From Caulobacterales bacterium (lineage in GTDB: Bacteria; Pseudomonadota; Alphaproteobacteria; Caulobacterales; Caulobacteraceae), in the NCBI GenBank assembly GCA_947474395.1, contig CANJID010000013.1, forward strand, positions 1-61,719: 61,719 bases of DNA, written 5' to 3'. The notes under the pieces are model-generated. The model saw only the letters and a list, made by a program, of their open reading frames with translations. It did no database searches and was not told the origin of the DNA. Made by a program: the position numbers and the translations under genes. Numbering within the stretch: position 1 is the first letter of the stretch; each line of letters begins with the position of its first letter. Shown here piece after piece: positions 7,030 through 15,518 of the stretch.

Positions 7030-9171
7030 ATGGCGTCGACTTTAAGCGCGGCTGAAACGGCCGGCGGCAGCCAAGCGCACGGCATGGACCGGCGCCGGTT
7101 CCTGCTCACCCAGGCCTCGCTGGTGGTTCTGACCGGCGGAGCGGTTTCCTATGCGGGCGTCGGCCTCGCCGCCCCGGCCCTGGACCTCGACGATCGCGTG
7201 ACCCGTCTGGAGGCGGCCGTCAGCCGGGCCGAGGACATCCGCGCCCTGAAGCGCCTGCAGCGCTCCTATTCCAACTATCTCGAGCTGGGCCTGTGGAAGG
7301 ACCTGATCGAGCTGTTCGACGAGAACGCGGTGGGCGACTACCCCGCCGGCGTCTTCAAGACCCGCAAGATGCTGTGGCCGCACTTCTTCAACAACAACGG
7401 CCGGGGGATCCTGGGGGTCGAGAACGGCCGGATCATGCCGCACATCAGCTTCCAGCCGGTGGTCACCCTCTCTCCCGACGGCAAGACCGGCTACGGACGC
7501 TGGAAGATCTTCGCCATGCTCGGCAACCTGAACGGCGCGGGCTCCGCCTCCTGGAACGGCGCCATCTACGAGAACAAGTTCGCCAAGGTCGACGGGGTCT
7601 GGAAGATCGTCGACCTGCACTTCCACTCCGAATGGGGCGGCGGCTACGACGTGGGCTGGACCAATGTCCGCGCCCCGGCGCCCCGCGAGCCCGGTGCGGC
7701 GCCTCCCCCCCGCGCGGCCCGGGCGACCCCGGCGGCGGCTCCCGCGGCGGGCGGTGCGGCTCCCGCGGCGGCTCCCGCCGGCGGCGCCTTCTCCCGCCTG
7801 GCCCAGCCCCCCGTGCGCCCGCACAACGAGGCCTGCGAGGGCTACGCGGTCAAATGCGTCTTCCCCTACAGCTTCGCCTCCGGCGTGGTCGGTCGGCCGA
7901 TCCCGGCCCTCTGGGCGCCGGGCGACGCCGCGCCCTCGGGGGATGCGGGCGCGAAATTCGCCGACCTGATGCAGCGGATCGAGCGGCTGAACGACGAGGC
8001 CGCCGTGGTCAGCCTGAACAACCTCTACGGCCACCACACCGACGCGAAGGAATGGGACCAGGTCGCCGCCCTCTTCGCCGACGACGGGACCCTCGAGCTC
8101 GGCCAGCAGGGCGTCTATGTCGGCCGCGCCCGCGTCCGCAAGGCGCTGGAGCTCGACGGCGCCCAGGGGCTTAGCCCCGGCGAGGTCAACGACCACATGG
8201 ACTTCGGCCCCCTGGTCACCGTCGGCCCGGACGGAAAGACCGCCAAGGCGCGGGGCGTGAGCCTCTGGTTCCTCGGCAAGGACGGCAAGGGCCAGGTGCA
8301 GCAGGGCATCTACGAGAACAGCTTCACCAAGACCGGCTCGGGCTGGAAGATCGCCTCCATCCACTACTACCCGCGCATGATCTCCGACGCCGCCAAGGGC
8401 TGGGGCAAGGACGGCCAGCAGCCGCGCGGCCCGTCGGCCGGCTTCCCGCCCGACCGCGGCCCGTCGGAAGCCTACGAGATCTATCCCAAGGGCTACTTCC
8501 CGCCCCTGCACTACGTGAACCCGGTTACTCAGAAGCCGAGCCAGTATCCGGACGGCGCCCCGGCCCAGAAATTCGACGCGGCGGTTATCGCCTTCTCGGC
8601 GACGAAGCCGGCGGCGGCCAAACCGGTCAGCCGCGCGACCGCGCAGGCCCGGATCGCGGCGGCTGAAGTCGCCCTGGAGCGGGCGGTGGCCTTCGACGCG
8701 GCCGAGAACGTGATCTCGGCCTACGGCTACTACACCGACGAGAAGGACACGGCGTCGATGGACAATATCCTCGCCCGGAACCCGACCATCATGCTGGCGG
8801 GAGACGCCAGCGGCCCGGGCCAGGGGGGTCAGTTCCTCAAGGCCAAGTTCGGCGACGACGGCCAGCCCGCCGGGACCATGATGAACCACCTGGTGTTCCA
8901 GCCGGTGATCCGCGTCTCCGCCGACGCCAAGAGCGCCTCGGTCCATGCCCGCCTGTTCGAGATGACCGGCGTGGCCCAGGGCGCGGCGACCTGGGGCGCG
9001 GGCGTCTATGACGACACCCTGGTCAGGGAGGACGGCGTCTGGAAGCTGAAAAGCATCCGCCTGACGCGCACCTGGGGCTCGACCTTCAAGGACGGCTGGA
9101 CCAAGGCCGTGGTGGCCGACAACGGCCGCGCCGGCGGCTCGGGCCGGGCGCGGACCCGGACCCGCCAGTAG
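7030..9171 (+). CDS. Tat-exported protein with three tandem SnoaL-like (NTF2-fold) domains
   Basis: A 713-residue protein. A twin-arginine signal (MDRRRFLLTQASLVVLTGG) comes after an 18-residue N-region; the start at 7030 follows GAGGAAACAGGGAG. Three copies of a SnoaL_4-type unit follow: residues ~55-210 (ALKRLQRSYSNYLELGLWKDLIELFDENA), ~315-460 (SLNNLYGHHTDAKEWDQVAALFADDG) and ~545-690 (NVISAYGYYTDEKDTASMDNILARNP), each followed by a sheet rich in DGVWKI/GSGWKIASIHYY strands. Ala/Pro-rich linkers separate copies one and two. SnoaL folds act as cyclases, hydratases or isomerases on polycyclic and steroid-like compounds, or simply bind ligands. Fusion of three and export by Tat, which moves folded proteins, points to a periplasmic role in the neighbouring catabolic region. 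Activity is inference. Confidence 0.75.
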   Translation: MASTLSAAETAGGSQAHGMDRRRFLLTQASLVVLTGGAVSYAGVGLAAPALDLDDRVTRLEAAVSRAEDIRALKRLQRSYSNYLELGLWKDLIELFDENAVGDYPAGVFKTRKMLWPHFFNNNGRGILGVENGRIMPHISFQPVVTLSPDGKTGYGRWKIFAMLGNLNGAGSASWNGAIYENKFAKVDGVWKIVDLHFHSEWGGGYDVGWTNVRAPAPREPGAAPPPRAARATPAAAPAAGGAAPAAAPAGGAFSRLAQPPVRPHNEACEGYAVKCVFPYSFASGVVGRPIPALWAPGDAAPSGDAGAKFADLMQRIERLNDEAAVVSLNNLYGHHTDAKEWDQVAALFADDGTLELGQQGVYVGRARVRKALELDGAQGLSPGEVNDHMDFGPLVTVGPDGKTAKARGVSLWFLGKDGKGQVQQGIYENSFTKTGSGWKIASIHYYPRMISDAAKGWGKDGQQPRGPSAGFPPDRGPSEAYEIYPKGYFPPLHYVNPVTQKPSQYPDGAPAQKFDAAVIAFSATKPAAAKPVSRATAQARIAAAEVALERAVAFDAAENVISAYGYYTDEKDTASMDNILARNPTIMLAGDASGPGQGGQFLKAKFGDDGQPAGTMMNHLVFQPVIRVSADAKSASVHARLFEMTGVAQGAATWGAGVYDDTLVREDGVWKLKSIRLTRTWGSTFKDGWTKAVVADNGRAGGSGRARTRTRQ

Positions 9172-9225
9172 CGAGCGATCAGCACTGGAAGCGCTCGGGG
9201 GTCGCCGCGGGGCGGCCCCTTCCGC

Positions 9226-9636
9226 TCAGCCCCGGCGGTGGAGGCTCTTGGCCGCCGCGAGGCCGGCGGGAACCTCGCCCCGCGTTCCGCCGTCCTGCAT
9301 CACCACGCCCTTGAACAGGCCGGCCTTCTGGCCGTTGCGCATGGGGTTGAGGAAGATCGTGATCTTGTCGCCCGGCCTGAAGTCGCTGGCTCGCCACCCC
9401 CCGCGATGCAGGTTGCCGGCGCTGTTGGTCTCGACCGACCAGCGCTCGACGCCCTTCCCTCCCGGAACGTCGATCTCGAAGAAGGCGTGCGGCGCCGTCC
9501 ACTGGAACTCGGCGACCACGCCCTTGAGCTGAACCGTCCGGGACTGGTCGAACATAGCGAAGGAGCAGTGCGCCCCCGCCGCCCCGGCCACGCCGAGCAC
9601 CCCTGCCGCCAAGCAGGCCGTCAGAGCCGTCCTCAT
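9226..9636 (-). CDS. DUF6152 family periplasmic protein (copy 1, divergent)
   Basis: A 136-residue secreted protein. The signal peptide ends GAAGA, so the mature chain should begin HCSFAMFD. Shared DUF6152 elements are the QLKGVVAEFQW strand, the PHAFFEIDV motif, WSVETNS, DFRPGDKITI and NPMRNG. Relative to the copies at 13666 and 45735 the second residue of the HHS motif is Cys and the late His (HP(L/M)(R/K)DG) is Asn. Start at 9636 follows GGAGGACGGCG. It sits 11 bases after the carboxylesterase-like gene on the same strand, probably one operon. Function of the family is unknown; I infer metal or ligand binding from the conserved histidines. Confidence 0.75.
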   Translation of the reverse strand: MRTALTACLAAGVLGVAGAAGAHCSFAMFDQSRTVQLKGVVAEFQWTAPHAFFEIDVPGGKGVERWSVETNSAGNLHRGGWRASDFRPGDKITIFLNPMRNGQKAGLFKGVVMQDGGTRGEVPAGLAAAKSLHRRG

Positions 9637-9647
9637 CGCCGTCCTCC

Positions 9648-11216
9648 TCAGATCGAGGGTTGGAACGCAACATCCTTCCAAAGGGATCGCTCGACGCCCC
9701 AGGGGTCGGATTCCACCACGCTGGCGTGGTTGATGATCAGGGTCATCCGCCGAGTCTCGTCGTACTGCGGCCAGGCGGGCAACCCTTGCGCGGCCGGGGC
9801 CTTGCCCTTGATGAAGGCGACCCAGGCCGTGTGGACCTGCGTCGCGAGCACCCGGTCCTCGGGGCGCACCGAGCCGCCCGTGGCGACGATCTCGGGCTTG
9901 TCCAGGTTGTCGAAGGCGTAGGCCACCTCGACGCCGTTGATCGCCCGCCCCTTTCGGGGCCCGTCCACCCGGCTGGCGTCGAAGCGGTAGAGCCAGGTCT
10001 GGCCGCCGTGGCGCGCGTGGGCGCTGGCCGCGTCCACCGTCGGGATCCAGGCCTCCTCGGAGGTGGCGAGCCGGATGCGCCGGTCGTAGTCCGACAGCTC
10101 CGGATAGGCGGCGCGGTACTTGACGTCGAGGGCTTCGGCCACCGGCAGGGCGAGCCAGGAGAACTGCTTGGCGGTGAGCGCCCGCGCGGGCTGGCCGGCC
10201 GCGGGCGGGGCGCCCAGCGCCGTCTCGTCCCGGTCCGCCCCGAGGAGCAGCGGGATTTCCCTGGCCACCCCCGCCTGCAGGGCCTCGCGGGGCTGGCGGA
10301 TGATGAACTTGCCGTCGAGCCACGGCCCCCACGGGTGACCCTTGGGCAGGGCCTGGCCGGCCTTGCCCTGGGCAGTGAGGATTTCGGCGGGGGTCGCGGT
10401 CAGGAACTTCCTGATGTCTCCGCCGATGGCGTCGGTCGACAGCTTGGCCATCATGTGGGCTTCGGACGGATTGGCCGCCACGGTCCAGCCGCTCTGCATG
10501 ATCGCCCGCTGGAACAGGCCCTTGGCCGCAGGGATGGTCAGGATGATCATCCCGTTCTTGGCGCCCGACAGGAAGGCGCCCAGGGTCACCCGGTTCGGGT
10601 CGCCCCCGAAGGCTGAGATATTGGCCTTCACCCAGCGCAGGCACTCGACCATGTCCTTGACGCCGTTGTTGCCGCTGCCCGCGTATTCCGGGCCGATGGC
10701 CTCGCCCAGCTCCAGGAAGCCGAGCGCTCCCACGCGGTAGTTCATCGACACGAAGATCACCCCGTCCCGGGCGAAGGCCGCGCCGTCATAACCCGGGTGG
10801 GAGATCGAGCCGCCCTGGTTGCCCCCCGCCTGAATCCAGACGAACACGGGATGGGGGCCGGGCGCCGTCGGCGCCCAGACGTTCAGGTTGAGGCAGTCCT
10901 CGGAGATCGTGACCCCGCCCGCCAGCCCGCCGGCGTTCTGGATCGCCGCATTGCCGAACTGAGTGGCGTCGCGCACGCCGGTCCAGGCCTTGATCGGAAC
11001 CGGCGCCTTGAAACGCAGCGGCCCCACCGGCGCTTCCGCGTAGGGCACGCCCTTGAAGGCCCGCACCCCATCGGCGACCAGCGCCCCGCGCAGGCGGCCC
11101 GACTTGGTCACGACCTCGAGCTTGGCTTCCGCGCCGAAGGCGGCCGTCGCGCTGAGGGCGAGCCCGCCCGCCAGCACCGCGCGCCGTGACGCCTGAAATC
11201 CCTGGTATGCCGCCAT
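9648..11216 (-). CDS. Carboxylesterase-fold protein lacking the catalytic Ser and His (pseudoenzyme)
   Basis: A 522-residue type-B carboxylesterase-fold protein with a Tat-like signal (SRRAVLAGGLALSAT). Family landmarks are clear: FKGVPYAEAPVG, SEDCLNLNVWAP, FVSMNYRVGALGFL, KGLFQRAIMQSG. The active site is not conserved. The oxyanion HGGG reads QAGG (129-132). The nucleophile elbow GESAG reads AFLSG (214-218), putting Leu216 at the Ser position. The HG.E(I/L)PF His motif reads NGVEVAYAF (Asn427). The acidic residue in DRDE (~331) remains. Hydrolysis by the usual mechanism should be impossible; a shifted Ser217 is unlikely to substitute. I infer a binding or scaffold protein. The paralogue at 32251 keeps all these residues. 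Followed at 11 bases by a DUF6152 gene. Confidence 0.8.
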   Translation of the reverse strand: MAAYQGFQASRRAVLAGGLALSATAAFGAEAKLEVVTKSGRLRGALVADGVRAFKGVPYAEAPVGPLRFKAPVPIKAWTGVRDATQFGNAAIQNAGGLAGGVTISEDCLNLNVWAPTAPGPHPVFVWIQAGGNQGGSISHPGYDGAAFARDGVIFVSMNYRVGALGFLELGEAIGPEYAGSGNNGVKDMVECLRWVKANISAFGGDPNRVTLGAFLSGAKNGMIILTIPAAKGLFQRAIMQSGWTVAANPSEAHMMAKLSTDAIGGDIRKFLTATPAEILTAQGKAGQALPKGHPWGPWLDGKFIIRQPREALQAGVAREIPLLLGADRDETALGAPPAAGQPARALTAKQFSWLALPVAEALDVKYRAAYPELSDYDRRIRLATSEEAWIPTVDAASAHARHGGQTWLYRFDASRVDGPRKGRAINGVEVAYAFDNLDKPEIVATGGSVRPEDRVLATQVHTAWVAFIKGKAPAAQGLPAWPQYDETRRMTLIINHASVVESDPWGVERSLWKDVAFQPSI

Positions 11217-11296
11217 GGTGTCCCCCCTGTGCGACTGAAGCGCCGTCCTCCCGCGCAGAGGCAGGGGACCCCATGCGAGGGGTCAGCGCAAGCAAC

Positions 11297-12685
11297 TCAA
11301 CGCGAAATCTCCTCCAGCGACCGCTTGCCCGTGGGCGGGCCGAACAGGCCGATGGAGAGCACCACCATCCCCATGGCGAAGGCGATGAAGGCGAACACGC
11401 CTACCGTGCCGAAGTCCCTCAGGAAGAAGGCGATCATGAAGCTGGTGAAGACGGTGGAGAGACGGCTGAAGGAATAGACGAAGCCCACGGCCCGCGCCCG
11501 GATCCGGGTCGGGAACAGCTCGGCCTGGTAGGCGTGGTAGCTGTAGGACAGCAGATTGTTGGAGAGGGTGATCCCTACCCCCAGGGCGATCAGGGCGACG
11601 GGTGCGCTCTGGGTGGCGAACAGCAGGCCCAGGGTCGCCGTGCCGATGGCCGCCGCCACGATCTGCCATTTGCGCTCGAAACGATCGGCGAAGAGGGAGC
11701 AGATCAGCGGCCCCACCGGATAGGCCAGGGCGATGGCGAAGGCGTAGAGCTGGCTCTTCATCACCCCTGCCCCCTGAGCCGCCAACAGGTTGGGGACCCA
11801 GTTGCCGAAGCCGTAGAAGCCGATGGCCTGGAAGGCGTTGAACACCGCCAGGAGGATGGTGCGTTTGCGGTAGGGCGGCCGCAGGATTTCCGAGAAGCTC
11901 CCCCTCCCCGCCCCGTCCAGGGCCACGGGAACGGGCTCTGCCAGGGCCTTGCCGGTTTCGGCCACCGCCCGCGCCTCGATCGCGGCGACGACGGCGTCGG
12001 CCTCCGCGAACCGTCCGTGCCGGGCCAGCCAGCGGGGCGATTCGGGCACCCCCCGGCGAATCCACCAGATGAAGATCGCCCCGGCCGCGCCCGCCAGCAT
12101 GACCCACCGCCAGCCCTCGATCCCGAGGGGCTGCAAGGGCAGCAGCCACCAGCACATGAAGGCCACGATCGGCACGGCGCAGAACTGGATCGACTGGCTG
12201 ACGGCGAAGGCCCGGCCGCGGATCGCCTTGGGCGTGAACTCCACGACATAGGTGTCGATGGTGATCATCTCGACGCCGAGGCCGATCCCGGCGATCAGCC
12301 GCCAGAGATCGACGCCGAAGGCGCTGGACTGGCAGGCCATCACCGCCGTGGCCGCCGAGTACCAGAGGAGCGAGCCGGTGAAGATCGCGCGCCGGCCGAA
12401 CCGGTCCGCCACCCAGGCGAAGGCCAGGGTCCCGATCCACAGGCCAAGGAAATTGGCCGCCGTGAAGGCCGCCTGGTCGGACAGGCCGAACAGCCCCCCA
12501 TCGGCGCGGAATATCCCGGCGCGCGTCAGTCCCGGCGAGATGTAGCCGGTCATCAGGAGGTCGTAGAACTCGAAGCAGCCGCCGAGCGAGAGGAGCACGA
12601 CGATCCGCCAGGCCGCCCAGGAGGGCGGTAGCCGATCCAGCCGGGCGGCTATGGCGCCGGCTGGATCGGGAACGCTTTCACTCAT
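11297..12685 (-). CDS. MFS transporter, sugar/aromatic-acid porter type
   Basis: A 462-residue protein with about twelve membrane segments. ADRFGRRAIFTGSLL is the loop 2-3 MFS motif, GIGLGVEMITIDTYVVEFTPKAIRGRA is the helix 4-5 signature, VPESPRWLARHGRFAEA opens the central loop, and ELFPTRIRARAVGF is the repeated motif of the second half. These are hallmarks of the sugar-porter and aromatic-acid/H+ symporter branches. It probably carries an organic acid or a product of periplasmic oxidation across the inner membrane; the substrate is inference. It lies in a run of minus-strand genes with 21 bases to the upstream gene. Confidence 0.85.
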   Translation of the reverse strand: MSESVPDPAGAIAARLDRLPPSWAAWRIVVLLSLGGCFEFYDLLMTGYISPGLTRAGIFRADGGLFGLSDQAAFTAANFLGLWIGTLAFAWVADRFGRRAIFTGSLLWYSAATAVMACQSSAFGVDLWRLIAGIGLGVEMITIDTYVVEFTPKAIRGRAFAVSQSIQFCAVPIVAFMCWWLLPLQPLGIEGWRWVMLAGAAGAIFIWWIRRGVPESPRWLARHGRFAEADAVVAAIEARAVAETGKALAEPVPVALDGAGRGSFSEILRPPYRKRTILLAVFNAFQAIGFYGFGNWVPNLLAAQGAGVMKSQLYAFAIALAYPVGPLICSLFADRFERKWQIVAAAIGTATLGLLFATQSAPVALIALGVGITLSNNLLSYSYHAYQAELFPTRIRARAVGFVYSFSRLSTVFTSFMIAFFLRDFGTVGVFAFIAFAMGMVVLSIGLFGPPTGKRSLEEISR

Positions 12686-12706
12686 GACGCCGGACGGACC
12701 CCTCGC

Positions 12707-13657
12707 CTACTTCTTGGCGGCGGCCTTGGCCGGAGCCTTCTTGGCCGCCGGCTTCTTCACCGCCTGGCCTCTCACCGTGTCGGTCGCCAGGATCGCGGTC
12801 TGGGACCCGTCCACGCCGACCAGGTCGTTGCGGTTGTGCTGGCAGTAGCTGCCCGTGACCTCCGCGCCCGCGCCAGAGCGGCGGAGCTGGCGGCTCACCA
12901 CCCACGGGCGGGTGAGCACCACCGGGTCCTCGATGACCAGATCGTCCTGCAGGGTGTTGGGGTCGACCAGACGGATACGTTCGGTCACGTGGACCTGGCT
13001 GGAGTGCGGGGCGCCGGTGCGGTCGAAGATTCCCTTCATCATCTCGGTGGAGTCGACCACCAGGACGTCGCCCTCCCAGCGGCCGATCGAGTGGGCCATG
13101 TTCACCCCGAAGGCTTCCTCGGGCTTATGGTGGCCGCGGCCGTCGGTGTAGATGCGCCGGGTCTCGTTCATGTAGTCGAACATCATCCAGACCTGGTTCT
13201 TGCGGACGACCAGCTCCATCGGGCCGGGCCCGCCCTGACCGGCGATGCGCGGCATGCCGTGGGGCGAGATGCAGCTTCCCATCGGGTCGAAAACGATGCC
13301 CTTGATCGCCTTCTTGACCGTCTCCTCGTACTCCTTCTGGTACTCGGGCTTGTAGGGGATGTTGGTCATGTAGGCCCCGGGACGGGGGCCGTATTCGAAG
13401 CCGGCTCCGTTGGCCGGGTCGGGCGGCAGGACGGCGTGGTCCTTGTCGAAGACGAGGCCGCCGATGCCATTCCAGATGCCGTTCCAGCTTTCCGCGATCG
13501 CAGGCGGGTTGGGCAGATCGGCCATGGCTTTGGCGGGCGTGCCCGGGGCGGGCCAGCCGGTCGCCATCTGGGCGGACGGGGCCTGGGCGGTGGCGGGCGC
13601 TACGGCCAGCAGGACGGCGGCGAGGGCGCCGGCGCCCATGAGGGTCTTGCGGATCAT
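12707..13657 (-). CDS. Secreted protein of unknown function with SIGRWEGD motif and Lys/Ala tail
   Basis: A 316-residue protein with a Sec signal (GAGALAAVLLAVAPATAQA). Conserved core: PMGSCISPHGMPRI, MELVVRKNQVWMMFDY, RRIYTDGRGH, SIGRWEGDVLVVDSTEM, SQVHVTERIRL, DDLVIEDPVVLTRPW. The protein at 43962 has the same order (CLPRGMPRVM, SIGRWEGDALVVDTHGL, VNERIRK, TVTDPVVFTQPW), so they are paralogues. I know this family only as an uncharacterised secreted protein often placed near DUF6152 genes. The C-terminus is a lysine/alanine tail (KKPAAKKAPAKAAAKK). Start at 13657 is set by GAGG eight bases upstream and lies just after the stop of a DUF6152 gene, suggesting translational coupling. Confidence 0.7.
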   Translation of the reverse strand: MIRKTLMGAGALAAVLLAVAPATAQAPSAQMATGWPAPGTPAKAMADLPNPPAIAESWNGIWNGIGGLVFDKDHAVLPPDPANGAGFEYGPRPGAYMTNIPYKPEYQKEYEETVKKAIKGIVFDPMGSCISPHGMPRIAGQGGPGPMELVVRKNQVWMMFDYMNETRRIYTDGRGHHKPEEAFGVNMAHSIGRWEGDVLVVDSTEMMKGIFDRTGAPHSSQVHVTERIRLVDPNTLQDDLVIEDPVVLTRPWVVSRQLRRSGAGAEVTGSYCQHNRNDLVGVDGSQTAILATDTVRGQAVKKPAAKKAPAKAAAKK

Positions 13658-13665
13658 GGCTTTCC

Positions 13666-14112
13666 TCACCGTGCCGGAGCGGGAGCGGCCGGGGCGGCGG
13701 GCGGCGCAGGCGGAGCGGCGGCCTGGCCCTCGGGCGCGGCGCGCCCGGCGACCAGCACGTTCCCGTCCGGCATCTTGATATCCATGAAGCTGCCGCCGGG
13801 GCGGCCATCACGCAGCGGGTGAGCGTGGATGGTCACCTTGTCGCCCGGCTTCAGAGTGACGGGCGACAGGCCCATCCGGCTCATCATGCGCGGGCCTTCG
13901 CCTTCGATCCCCCACTGGGTCTTCTTGCCGTTCTTGGCCGAGACGACGATCTCGATCCACACGTGCGGGTTCTCGAACACGTATTCCTTGACCTCGCCGG
14001 TCAGGGTGACGGCCTTGAGCCGATCGAACATCGCGCCGGAGTGGTGCGCGAGTGCGGCCGTCCCCGATGCAAGCAGCAGCCCGGCCGTGGCCAGACCAAG
14101 GACCATCCTCAT
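13666..14112 (-). CDS. DUF6152 family periplasmic protein (copy 2)
   Basis: A 148-residue secreted protein. The signal ends TAALA, giving a predicted mature start of HHSGAMFDRLK. The NPHVWIEI motif, TLKPGDKVTIHAHPLRDG and FMDIKMPDG follow, then a 25-residue Pro/Ala tail. His at the mature N-terminus, in NPH and in HPLRDG are candidates for metal ligands. Three in-frame ATGs lie at 14118, 14112 and 14106; AGGGAG at 14119-14124 is properly spaced only for 14112. It is followed after 8 bases by the SIGRWEGD-family gene, so the two are very likely co-translated. Confidence 0.78.
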   Translation of the reverse strand: MRMVLGLATAGLLLASGTAALAHHSGAMFDRLKAVTLTGEVKEYVFENPHVWIEIVVSAKNGKKTQWGIEGEGPRMMSRMGLSPVTLKPGDKVTIHAHPLRDGRPGGSFMDIKMPDGNVLVAGRAAPEGQAAAPPAPPAAPAAPAPAR

Positions 14113-14227
14113 TGTCATCTCCCTATAGCTCGATTTTTTCTTGTCGTTGCTTGGACCCATCCTAGGGCCTCGCCAGCGTTCATCAAGGGGCCTGAAAACG
14201 TCAGGCGCCCCGCAAATACGCCGCGGC

Positions 14228-15514
14228 TCAGAACGACAGGCGCAGGGAGGTCTGGAACATGGTCTGGGCCTGACCTTGGGGTGTGAGGGTCAGGACGCGG
14301 GCCTTGCGTTCGGACGAGACGTGCAGGGCCTCGAAGAACAGGGCGGCGTTGGGGGTCAGGGTCCGCTTATAGGCGGCGGTCATGGCCCAGCCGTCTTCCT
14401 TGCGGTCGGCAGCGATGCGGTTGGCGAAGGCGTAGCCCCCGCTCTGGGGGGAGTTGTCCCGGGTGCGGAAGAACTCCAGCCGGCCGGTGAGCTGGTCCGT
14501 CTCGCCGATCTTGCGGGTCGCGAGCACGTAGGCGCTGGCGAAATCCATATCGATCCAGATGGTCTTGGGGCCCTTGAAGCCCATCAGGGTGCGGCCCGAC
14601 ATGACCTGGCCCAGGATGCGCACCTTGTCGTTCAGCGCCCAGTTGACCCCACCGTTCCAGAACTCCGTGGCCCACGACCACTGCTTGTCCCAGTCCTTGG
14701 AAGTCTTGTCGCCGAGGTTGTTGTAGTAAAACAGGTTGAAGGTCGCTCCGATCGGCGGCGCCCATTCCAGCCGGCCGTAGTAGCCGATGCGGTCGTCGAT
14801 ATGGCGGACCGGATAACTCTCGCGCGACTGCGGTCCCTTGATGAAGTTGTCGAGGGGCGGCAGCGCCCACTCGTGCCGGGTCGGGGCCTTCAGGTCGTGC
14901 AGGGCCCAGCCGCGGAAGGTCAAAAGGGTGCCAGAGGTGTCGTTGTAGTCGAACACCGCGGCGGTGGCCGAGAACTCGTGGTCGCCGATCGGTCGGCGCA
15001 CCGTGGCCTCGACGGCCAGCGGCTTAACTTCCTCGCCCACCCAGCTGTTAATCGCAGAGGGGGTGATGGTGTAGCTCGTCTTCCAGAGCGCACCCTCGTG
15101 CTCGAGGGATATCTCCGGATAGAGCAGGCCCATCCGCGCCTGGAAGCGCGTCGCGCTCTTCGGGGTGGGCTTGTAGGTGAAATAGGCCTGGATCAGGTCC
15201 GGCTTCACGCCGTCCTGCATCTCGGCGTGAACGGTGGCGCTCCAGGCCCAGGACAGGCGCGGACGCCAGGCGATCGCCGCGTCGGCGAGGGAGGGGCGGA
15301 TCTTGACCGTGCTGCCGCCGCCGTCGAAGCGCAGCTTGCCGAAGTCGCCGTCCACGAAGGACCGCTCGCCGGTGGTGGCCGAGAGCCTCAGGTCCAAAAG
15401 GCCGGTGAAGGTTTCCCTCGAGACCAGGTCGACCTGCGACCAGGCCCGCTTGGCCGGTGCGAAGGCGACCAGGAGGACGCCGATCGCCATACCGAGGTGC
15501 TTGGGTGCGGCCAT
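14228..15514 (-). CDS. Outer-membrane beta-barrel protein
   Basis: A 428-residue secreted protein. After a signal (GMAIGVLLVAFAPAKRAWS) come alternating amphipathic strands (ATVHAEMQDGVKPDLIQAYFTY, ATRFQARMGLLYPEISLEH, GRLEWAPPIGATFNLFYYNN, SAYVLATRKIGETDQLTGRLEFF) and a terminal strand ending in Phe (TSLRLSF), the standard outer-membrane barrel signal. No plug or TonB box is present, so it is a porin-like or surface barrel. It is 4 bases downstream of the cupredoxin gene and surely co-transcribed with it. Barrels of this type are often found with such cupredoxins, but the function is unknown to me. Confidence 0.7.
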   Translation of the reverse strand: MAAPKHLGMAIGVLLVAFAPAKRAWSQVDLVSRETFTGLLDLRLSATTGERSFVDGDFGKLRFDGGGSTVKIRPSLADAAIAWRPRLSWAWSATVHAEMQDGVKPDLIQAYFTYKPTPKSATRFQARMGLLYPEISLEHEGALWKTSYTITPSAINSWVGEEVKPLAVEATVRRPIGDHEFSATAAVFDYNDTSGTLLTFRGWALHDLKAPTRHEWALPPLDNFIKGPQSRESYPVRHIDDRIGYYGRLEWAPPIGATFNLFYYNNLGDKTSKDWDKQWSWATEFWNGGVNWALNDKVRILGQVMSGRTLMGFKGPKTIWIDMDFASAYVLATRKIGETDQLTGRLEFFRTRDNSPQSGGYAFANRIAADRKEDGWAMTAAYKRTLTPNAALFFEALHVSSERKARVLTLTPQGQAQTMFQTSLRLSF

Positions 15515-15518
15515 GGCG

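Noticed and set aside
7042-8946. 634-codon minus-strand frame opposite the triple SnoaL gene
   Set aside because: Same reason: antisense shadow of a well-supported gene, low-complexity product, no ribosome site.
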